A program made the translations under genes and the position numbers. Shown here in pieces: positions 1 to 5,689 of a stretch of DNA of 25,211 bases; the first letter of the stretch is position 1; the number at the start of each line of letters is the position of its first letter. The DNA comes from Candidatus Dadabacteria bacterium UBA2774 (GTDB lineage Bacteria > Desulfobacterota_D > UBA1144 > Nemesobacterales > UBA2774), in the NCBI GenBank assembly GCA_002352485.1, contig DEIM01000121.1, forward strand, positions 6,012 through 31,222. Direction: 5' to 3'. Below the pieces are notes generated by a model, which did no database searches, was not told the origin of the DNA, and saw nothing but the letters and a program-made list of their open reading frames with translations.

Positions 1-54
1 AATCAAGAAGACAGAGGCAAGCGTAAAGCACCGCCGTATCTGTGGGGCTTAGTT

Positions 55-747
55 CTATCGGACCTTCTTACTGACTTCTTTAGACCCGTCAGGTGTTGTG
101 AAAAGCACCTCTGTATATCCACAGCGCAGCATCCTCTGCATAGCGGTTTTATCCTGGTGTGTCTGAAGGAGAAACGGAGCGATGAAGCTTTTCTGAGATG
201 TGCAGTAGTAGCAGCTAAACACGATTATCTCGTCCAGCTCCCCCCTTGTGGACACTTTCACGGGTGATTGATGTTTCTCGTACTGCCTGCTCCACTCTGC
301 CGCGCAGCGGGACCTGTCGGGATTTGGGAATACCTGTGGCACTTCCACTACAATGTCCCGTGTCCCTCGGAAGCCTTCGAATACTGCTGTCTTGAACCCG
401 CACTCATAGAGACGCATCATCCCGGTCTTTCCCCTGTACTCGGTCTCGAGGAACGGTTCTACGAAATGCTCTTCCAAGCTACAGTCCGGACAGTCAAACA
501 CCGCTATCTCGTTATACTGCCCCCTGGTGGTTACACGTATCTCCGCCTTACGTCTCTTATACATGTCAGTCCATTCCTTCGCGCAGTAAAGACGCTGGGG
601 ATCGGGCTCTATCTCGGGCTCTATTACCTCGAGCACTTCTTCTACGTCTATAGTCTCTTCCTGAGCCGAGACCGGTAGTATTTCGGTAACAAAACCTAAG
701 ATTGTAAATACGAATATTGCTAGAAAAAACCTGATTGCGAGATTCAT
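55..747 (-). CDS. Secreted protein with two tandem four-cysteine domains (unknown function)
   Basis: I do not recognise a named family. The 230-residue product starts with a Sec signal peptide (charged start, hydrophobic residues about 5-25, likely cut after V-S-A at residue 28), so it acts outside the cytoplasm. After an acidic linker rich in Glu/Pro (about 29-52) come two related domains. Each has one Cys, 30 residues, a CxxC pair, 26 residues, then another Cys: C55, C86, C89, C116 and C148, C179, C182, C209. They also share C-A-x-E-W, V-[ST]-T-R-G, A/I-V-F and P-F-L near the same places. The pattern suggests internal duplication of a metal-binding or disulfide-bonded unit. The ATG at 747 is chosen over an upstream in-frame start because a strong AGGAGG lies 7 bases before it and the signal peptide begins there. 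Its 142-base upstream gap suggests a separate promoter from the gene ending at 890. Confidence 0.8.
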   Translation of the reverse strand: MNLAIRFFLAIFVFTILGFVTEILPVSAQEETIDVEEVLEVIEPEIEPDPQRLYCAKEWTDMYKRRKAEIRVTTRGQYNEIAVFDCPDCSLEEHFVEPFLETEYRGKTGMMRLYECGFKTAVFEGFRGTRDIVVEVPQVFPNPDRSRCAAEWSRQYEKHQSPVKVSTRGELDEIIVFSCYYCTSQKSFIAPFLLQTHQDKTAMQRMLRCGYTEVLFTTPDGSKEVSKKVR

Positions 748-754
748 CCTACAT

Positions 755-760
755 CCTCCT
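755..760 (-). promoter_or_regulatory. Shine-Dalgarno site AGGAGG deciding the start of the four-cysteine protein
   Basis: A perfect AGGAGG on the minus strand sits 7 bases before the ATG at 745-747. The longer reading frame that begins near 834 has no comparable site and would bury the signal peptide behind about 29 residues. This supports translation from 747. Confidence 0.75.
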
Positions 761-889
761 TTCTGTAATTGTACAGCATTTTCGGGAGAGATGGAATACC
801 TTGAGCAAAACTTTAATTTTGCATACCAACACACTCAGGTTATTGGCTAGTTGGTTAGAGATTATGGGATTAATTACACCCCGTGTTTT

Positions 890-1504
890 TTAGTTAATAT
901 TGCTGTTTAGCTCGGACAATTCTCTCGTTATGTCCCTTGCGTCTTCCTTGAAATCGTCAAGTGCGCAATGTCCTCGTATCTCGCAATCATGGTGCTGATC
1001 TCTAAAGACAGAATTAAGAATAAACGTAACGCCGATCACCGCCCAGAACCCCCAGAAGAACCAGTAGACTAACGGTGATTCCGTAAACATATAGAGAGAC
1101 CCGCCTATAAATGAGCCAGTCAGAACGACCAGGGGCACGATTACCGAACCCTTAATTGTATTCAACACAAGCCCGAGCATCTCCCCAGGCTTTTCCGCAT
1201 TCCGGGTTAATCCCCCTCCAAGCGAGGCTCCGGCCAGCACTGAAGCGAACAGCGGAAAGATGGGAGAGAGCAGCTGATAAATTAGCCCTGAGATCAGCCC
1301 TACCAAAACGGCTCTGAGAACCGGCACGTCCTTACCGTTAAATAAAACTGCCAGTGGAACAGCGCCCGCAAATATCAGCGGATAGAAAAGAAGTGAGAAC
1401 ATCGGGAGCCATGCGTCAAACATGTATGCAGATATAGCCGCTGCGAGGCCCCAAATCCCCCCCAGGATACCGCGGGCTAATCTGGATTTAATATTGAGCT
1501 TCAT
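890..1504 (-). CDS. Multi-pass inner-membrane protein, unknown
   Basis: The 204-residue product has about four or five hydrophobic stretches (roughly residues 12-30, 33-55, 63-92, 112-140 and 147-165), so it is an integral membrane protein. Glycine-rich segments such as A-G-A-S-L-G-G-G lie between helices. The C-terminal 40 residues are hydrophilic, with H-H-D-C and G-H-C, and probably face the cytoplasm. I cannot name a family. The start is ATG with CAGGAG 6 bases upstream. It lies just downstream of the VWA gene on the same strand, but a hairpin terminator lies in the 83-base gap, so it may be only partly co-transcribed with the stress block, by read-through, or have its own promoter. Confidence 0.75.
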   Translation of the reverse strand: MKLNIKSRLARGILGGIWGLAAAISAYMFDAWLPMFSLLFYPLIFAGAVPLAVLFNGKDVPVLRAVLVGLISGLIYQLLSPIFPLFASVLAGASLGGGLTRNAEKPGEMLGLVLNTIKGSVIVPLVVLTGSFIGGSLYMFTESPLVYWFFWGFWAVIGVTFILNSVFRDQHHDCEIRGHCALDDFKEDARDITRELSELNSNIN

Positions 1505-1524
1505 TTAACTCTCCTGTTTAGTGT

Positions 1525-1568
1525 AAAACGAGCAGGGAGGCACGGTCTCACAACCGCGCCCCCTGCTC
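1525..1568 (-). terminator. Hairpin terminator after the VWA gene
   Basis: An inverted repeat pairs GAGCAGGG (1530-1537) with CCCTGCTC (1561-1568). Inside it, past one bulged A, are further pairs GGC/GCC and CGGT-type pairs closing on a 6-base loop. Read on the minus strand, the stem is followed one base later by a short run of four T (1525-1528). It sits 20 bases after the VWA stop codon and before the next gene's Shine-Dalgarno. The T-run is short, so termination may be partial. Confidence 0.6.
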
Positions 1569-1587
1569 TTAAGCATGAGTTGCCATA

Positions 1588-2976
1588 CTATTTCTGCTGC
1601 TGTCTCGCCTCGGATTTAAAATCTTTTATAAGCCCCTTACCCTCTTGTGAAGTGGGAGCGGGCGCAGAATCCATCATCATTGTAGAAAGCGCTTCGCGGA
1701 TCTCCGCCTCCTGTTTTAAAATCTCAGGATTATTTGGCGAGCTATTTTTGAGCTTCTGTACTCTACGCATAGCGGCATTCATATGACCGAGAGCCTCTTC
1801 TTGATCACCTTTTTCATACGCTGTTGCCGCCTCATAGTACTGTGCCGCCGCGTCTACAGAAACTCCCCGTGTTGTGACTTCGTCATTCTCTTTTTCTGCG
1901 ACTAATTCTGCATCCTCTGTAACCTCATACTTGATTTCCTGCTCATGAGATATTGCGCCGTCATCACCGAGAACGTCCCCGTACTCGAGCCTGGCTGTAG
2001 CAAGCGGACTCTCACCTGTTTTGCCTACAGGAGCCTTTAGCTTCACCACAATATTCCTCTCCTGCCCGCCGTAGAAATCCCCGAGCTTAATACGCACTTT
2101 ACCGTCCTTGGTGGTTTCATAGGCATATCCGTACACGTCGTTCACGCTTACACCCGGGGCGAGGGTGAGGGTGAACACAGGGTCTTTGGCAACAGTAGAG
2201 GCGAGCTGACCGAATTCTCTATCGAATATCCCAGCTAGCTGAGAGGGGGATTCAACAAAGTAGTAATTCCCCGCCCCGTACTCTGCCAGGTTCATCATAA
2301 TGTTTTCGTCATAGTTGACCCCCAGCCCCATTGTTGTCACGTGAATCCCTTTTTCTGCCGCTTGGCTTGCGATCTTAATCAACTGCCCCATATCCGTTAT
2401 GCCGTAATTAGCGAGCCCGTCAGAGAGAAGTATCACGCGGTTTATATAGCCCTTGCGCTCAAGCTTATCGAGCTGCCCAATACCTGTGATAAGCCCCCCG
2501 GAGAGATTGGTCGAATCTGTCGGGTAAAGAGAGTTAACAACCGATGTAGCCCTTTCCTTGTTGTTAAGGAACTGTATCGGGAAAAGAAGCTCTACGTCTG
2601 TTGAGTACGCGACAACAGAGAGCCTGTCCTTAGGACCAAGCCCCGAGATAATCTGCTTTGCCGCCTCTTTTGCGTATTCGATCTTCCCTTTCTCACTCAT
2701 TGAGCCGCTCCTGTCTATAACAAGCACCAGATTGACAGGCGCTCTGTCTACAATCGGAGCTTCACTACCGATAATCTTGGTATTCAAGAGCACCTCGCCG
2801 TTTGAGCCCTTATGAATGTATGGGTGATCGAGCTGAAGGAACCATGAGAGTCTTTCAGTAGTGTTATTCTCAGGCTTTGGGATTGTAGGGAACGCGCCTA
2901 AGTATTTAACGCCCGCAAGCGTGATACCTGCGACAAGAAATAATCCTATTATGATCGTATTTATACCGTACTTCAT
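1588..2976 (-). CDS. Membrane-anchored VWA-domain protein (YfbK-like)
   Basis: The 462-residue protein has an N-terminal membrane anchor (about residues 5-28) and a von Willebrand factor A domain (about 80-265) facing outside the cytoplasm. The metal-ion-dependent adhesion site is intact: D88-x-S90-x-S92, T156 in S-T-N-L-S-G-G, and D186 in L-L-S-D-G. Residues about 265-350 look beta-rich, and the tail (about 375-462) is helical and resembles a degenerate TPR pair with A-Y-E-K-G-D. This layout resembles the bacterial YfbK group of VWA proteins, whose molecular role is not settled. Its start codon overlaps the pspA stop by 4 bases (ATGA), so the two are very likely translated together. No MoxR-type AAA+ ATPase, a frequent VWA partner, is present in the window. 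Confidence 0.88.
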   Translation of the reverse strand: MKYGINTIIIGLFLVAGITLAGVKYLGAFPTIPKPENNTTERLSWFLQLDHPYIHKGSNGEVLLNTKIIGSEAPIVDRAPVNLVLVIDRSGSMSEKGKIEYAKEAAKQIISGLGPKDRLSVVAYSTDVELLFPIQFLNNKERATSVVNSLYPTDSTNLSGGLITGIGQLDKLERKGYINRVILLSDGLANYGITDMGQLIKIASQAAEKGIHVTTMGLGVNYDENIMMNLAEYGAGNYYFVESPSQLAGIFDREFGQLASTVAKDPVFTLTLAPGVSVNDVYGYAYETTKDGKVRIKLGDFYGGQERNIVVKLKAPVGKTGESPLATARLEYGDVLGDDGAISHEQEIKYEVTEDAELVAEKENDEVTTRGVSVDAAAQYYEAATAYEKGDQEEALGHMNAAMRRVQKLKNSSPNNPEILKQEAEIREALSTMMMDSAPAPTSQEGKGLIKDFKSEARQQQK

Positions 2977-3638
2977 TTTTTACTACCTCCTTTACCCAAG
3001 GTTTTTTTAATTATGTCTATCTCTTCATCAATGAGCTTTCTTTCGATCTCAAGTGAAGCTTCTTTTCTCTCTCTTGAAGCGGCGGAGAATTCACTTGTTT
3101 TCTCGACCCGCTCTTCCATCTTATTGAATACCGAAAAGGAATCGTCCTCGTTTGTCAGGACATCTGAAGGAGCACTTTCTCTGTCTCCGGACGGCCCTTT
3201 ATTAATAGAAATTTCCTTTAACAAAAGACCTCTCCTCGATTTTGAGGCCCGTACGCGCTTCTCAATATCGGAGTAACGCTCCTCGTACTCATCAAACTTG
3301 AGCTTGTCTTCGGCTAGTCTTAGAGTGATTACTCTTTGTTCCTCTTCCAGAATTCGTCTCTTTCTGACCGCGTCCCTGGCATTCGTATCCATTCCTTTGC
3401 CGACGTATTCCTCGGCTTTTTTCTGCCAGTACTCGATCTGCTCGGTGAGCTTTGTAAGAAGCTTATTCTCTTCCTCCACTCTGTAGCGGATATGCGCCAT
3501 CTTGGCTTTAGCAGTTCCAAGCCCCTCTTCCATCTCCTCCACCGCCTGATTAAGTATCTTCTCCGGGTCCTCTGCGCGAGTTACCCAGTCGTTAAACTGG
3601 GACTTCACTATAAACCCTATTCTTCTTTTAAATCCCAT
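2973..3638 (-). CDS. pspA: PspA/IM30-family membrane-stress protein
   Basis: The 221-residue protein begins with a short amphipathic N-terminus and the family hallmark A-E-D-P-E-K at about residues 22-27. A long charged coiled coil follows (about 25-145, for example E-E-M-E-E-G-L and K-A-E-E-Y). PspA proteins are ESCRT-III relatives that bind stressed inner membrane and protect the proton gradient. The C-terminal third carries a hydrophilic insert rich in S, D and E before a final helix, so it is slightly unlike E. coli PspA. GAGGAG lies upstream of the ATG at 3638. The gene is followed without a gap by the VWA gene. The 133 bases upstream hold a motif shared with the sigma-factor promoter region (3669-3683), which suggests direct control by that sigma factor. 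No pspB, pspC or pspF is seen. Confidence 0.88.
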   Translation of the reverse strand: MGFKRRIGFIVKSQFNDWVTRAEDPEKILNQAVEEMEEGLGTAKAKMAHIRYRVEEENKLLTKLTEQIEYWQKKAEEYVGKGMDTNARDAVRKRRILEEEQRVITLRLAEDKLKFDEYEERYSDIEKRVRASKSRRGLLLKEISINKGPSGDRESAPSDVLTNEDDSFSVFNKMEERVEKTSEFSAASRERKEASLEIERKLIDEEIDIIKKTLGKGGSKK

Positions 3639-3668
3639 AACGGTGTCTCCTCAATTTTGATTTATGAG

Positions 3669-3683
3669 ATATTACGAACGGGG
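3669..3683 (-). promoter_or_regulatory. Putative ECF-sigma promoter element upstream of pspA
   Basis: On the minus strand this reads CCCCGTTCGTAATAT, ending 30 bases before the pspA ATG. It matches 14 of 15 bases with the element at 5500-5514 upstream of the sigma gene. The CGTAAT core resembles the -10 part of ECF promoters; no clearly conserved -35 box is visible, although both sites have a C/T-rich stretch just upstream. Promoter function is inference. Confidence 0.5.
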
Positions 3684-3771
3684 GGTTGGGAAAGATTTAA
3701 AACTCTGTGGAATAGATTAATTCTGGATATGAGCTCACAACGGAATACTTGGAATTAGGGGACCGAAAATC

Positions 3772-4818
3772 TCAGTTGGCGGGTTCCGTGCCGGAATCCG
3801 AATCTTCGTAATTCATATAAGCTGAGTCAATTTTCATTTCTTCAAGCTTTTCATTCACGAACGGGCTTTGCGCAGGATCGACTCTAGCCAGATTGTTATA
3901 AGAGACAACAGCGCTGGCCATATCACCCGTCTGCTCGTAACACTCGGCCAGAGATTTATAAGAGCTTGCTTGTACTTCCGTAGGCGGGGGTGGAGAGGAA
4001 TTTAGTAACGCCTCGTTCGTTTGTATCGAAGCCGCGCAGTTTCCCTCGGTCTGCTGACGCTGAGCAAGCTCAAGCTCACCGGCATAATCTCTCAAAATTG
4101 GCTGCTCTGCTTTTAACAGACTCTCAGATGCCGCCTCGTCCGAAGATTCCGGTATTGCTTTAATATTACCTTTAGAAACACTCTCTTTCCTGTAAGTAAC
4201 CAGGTCTTCCTCAGTTACATCTTTTTTACGGAGCATGCTTTTTTCGGGGGAATTTTCCGCAGTTTCTGTTTTAGAAGGAGGTGCGGGAGATATTCTTGAT
4301 TCAGCGGGAGGTTTCTCCTGTTCCTCTAAATCCGACGCTACTATTAGCGCGTCGTTAGGTTCTTGAGCCTCGAATGCTAAAGTCCGCTCTTTTTCCTCAC
4401 TATCGCTGAAAGTTTCTTCCTGTTTTCCCGGAGCTTTCATCTTCATCGCTCCAACCTCTCTCGTTACACTATCTACACCTTCAAAACCTGTCTGCCCGTA
4501 ATAGAACCATACAGAGAGAGCTATAGCAGCGCTTATTGTAGGCACGAGAATGGGAGAGTAAGACCACTTTTTCCAGAAAGGTGTTTTCTTAGGAGAAGCA
4601 TTTTCCCTTGCGGCATCGCTAAGTGACGAAAGCACTTCCGCCGATACTTCAGGTAAATCTTCATCTCGCGCGGCCATCCTGATCTCTCTGTAATGCTCAA
4701 GCTCAAGAGAGCAGTCCGGGCAGCCGCGCATGTGCTCCTCTAGTGCGCCCGACTCTTCAGAGCCCAGGAGATCCTCCAGATAATCGATCAGTAGCCCGCT
4801 GCATTTGTCGCAATTCAT
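3772..4818 (-). CDS. Zinc-finger anti-sigma factor with periplasmic TPR tail
   Basis: The 348-residue protein has an N-terminal zinc-binding anti-sigma (ZAS) domain with C3, C6, then H29-x3-C33-x2-C36. A single membrane helix lies at about 89-107, and a long outer part of about 240 residues follows. That part starts with a low-complexity Glu/Pro/Ser-rich linker (about 115-235) and ends with TPR-like helices (about 245-330, including S-L-A-E-C-Y-E-Q-T-G-D and A-V-V-S-Y-N-N-L-A). By family knowledge the ZAS domain holds the sigma factor at the membrane; the outer TPRs could be the sensor or bind an envelope partner. It starts 6 bases after the sigma stop codon, so the two are one operon. No terminator was seen after it. 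The tail also resembles C-terminal regions of zinc-finger proteins in myxobacteria-like lineages. Confidence 0.85.
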   Translation of the reverse strand: MNCDKCSGLLIDYLEDLLGSEESGALEEHMRGCPDCSLELEHYREIRMAARDEDLPEVSAEVLSSLSDAARENASPKKTPFWKKWSYSPILVPTISAAIALSVWFYYGQTGFEGVDSVTREVGAMKMKAPGKQEETFSDSEEKERTLAFEAQEPNDALIVASDLEEQEKPPAESRISPAPPSKTETAENSPEKSMLRKKDVTEEDLVTYRKESVSKGNIKAIPESSDEAASESLLKAEQPILRDYAGELELAQRQQTEGNCAASIQTNEALLNSSPPPPTEVQASSYKSLAECYEQTGDMASAVVSYNNLARVDPAQSPFVNEKLEEMKIDSAYMNYEDSDSGTEPAN

Positions 4819-4824
4819 AGCTAT

Positions 4825-5463
4825 TTAAACTCCCTCTTTTGCTTTTTGTTTCTGCTCAAAATAACCTGACTCTGAGAACACGCGCCTCAAATATTGAAAG
4901 GCGTATCTGAGCCTGCTCTTCACAGTACCCAGAGGAGACTCTGTAATGTCCGCAATTTCCTGAAATGAAAGCCCTTGTACTTCACGAAGTAAAAACACTT
5001 CTCTGAACTCCTCTTTAAGTCCCTTCACTCCTATATCTATTAATTCCCTAAGCTCTTTATCGTATGCCTCATCGTCCTGCGCCCTGGTGTCGCTCTTCAC
5101 GATTTCGAGGACTACTGCTCCCCTTTCTTCTTCACTATTTATAGGGGCGTCGAGCGAGCGGTGCCGCCTGTAACTCTCGGTCCTCAGGTAATCGATGCAG
5201 TGATTACGGGCAATACTGTAGAGCCAGGTGGTGAATTTCTGCTCAGGGTCGTAGCGGTCCTTGCGCTCTATAACCTTAAGGAATATTTCCTGAAGCAGAT
5301 CCTCTGCGTGAAGCTTGCTTCCGCCGGTCATCTTCATGATGAAGCGGAGCACACCACCACTGTGGCGCTTAAGGAGTAAGTCAAAGCTTTCCGCGTCGCC
5401 CTTCTGGAATTTCCGCATGGCATTCTCGTCCCTGATTTCTGTATTTATCGTTAGTCCTATCAC
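4825..5463 (-). CDS. ECF-type RNA polymerase sigma factor
   Basis: The 212-residue protein has the two ECF regions. Region 2 contains A-E-D-L-L-Q-E-I-F and F-T-T-W-L-Y-S-I-A-R-N (about residues 50-95) for -10 recognition and core binding. Region 4 is a helix-turn-helix with L-S-F-Q-E-I-A and G-T-V-K-S-R-L (about 165-195) for -35 recognition. It directs RNA polymerase to stress promoters, held in check by the zinc-finger partner just downstream. The start is taken as GTG at 5463, because the typical ECF opening D-E-N-A-M-R-K-F-Q-K-G-D lies across residues 12-23. The internal ATG at 5418 (residue 16) would cut into it and has only a weak upstream AGGGA. No clear Shine-Dalgarno precedes the GTG. 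Confidence 0.9.
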   Translation of the reverse strand: MIGLTINTEIRDENAMRKFQKGDAESFDLLLKRHSGGVLRFIMKMTGGSKLHAEDLLQEIFLKVIERKDRYDPEQKFTTWLYSIARNHCIDYLRTESYRRHRSLDAPINSEEERGAVVLEIVKSDTRAQDDEAYDKELRELIDIGVKGLKEEFREVFLLREVQGLSFQEIADITESPLGTVKSRLRYAFQYLRRVFSESGYFEQKQKAKEGV

Positions 5464-5499
5464 CGGACGCTCATTTGCGACTTCTGTACTGTCTTCATT

Positions 5500-5514
5500 A
5501 TATTACGAGCGGGG
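5500..5514 (-). promoter_or_regulatory. Putative autoregulatory ECF-sigma promoter element
   Basis: On the minus strand this reads CCCCGCTCGTAATAT, ending 36 bases before the sigma GTG start. It differs at one base from the element upstream of pspA. Two near-identical copies, in the same orientation and at similar distance, in front of an ECF gene and a membrane-stress gene are what sigma autoregulation predicts. No mapped transcript start supports it. Confidence 0.5.
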
Positions 5515-5651
5515 ACGAGAAAAGCTCTAATTCGGCTCATATTTAAATAATAACCCAAGCCCCCGTATGAATACCAGCAGATTTTATGACTCAATTAACA
5601 AAATATTCATTGATTCACGTTTCTCATCAATTATGCTTTTGAAATATAGTG

Positions 5652-5683
5652 CGGACTAACTTATTAAACTTCAGTCCGGGGAA
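5652..5683 (+). other. Small inverted repeat beside the AsmA-gene ribosome binding site
   Basis: CGGACT (5652-5657) and AGTCCG (5673-5678) form a 6-bp stem with a 15-base loop. The 3' arm runs directly into the GGGGAA stretch that is the only Shine-Dalgarno candidate before the ATG at 5690. It could affect initiation, but a 6-bp stem can occur by chance. Confidence 0.25.
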
Positions 5684-5689
5684 CCGTCC

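Noticed and set aside
215..678. Reading frames on both strands overlapping the four-cysteine secreted protein
   Set aside because: They lack ribosome binding sites and family features, and the minus-strand frame with signal peptide, perfect Shine-Dalgarno and duplicated domain explains the region.
5464..5689. A tRNA or small RNA gene in the sigma/AsmA divergent gap
   Set aside because: No cloverleaf, no GTTCRA-type T-loop and no clear promoter-terminator pair was found; only the putative sigma element and a weak hairpin are supportable.
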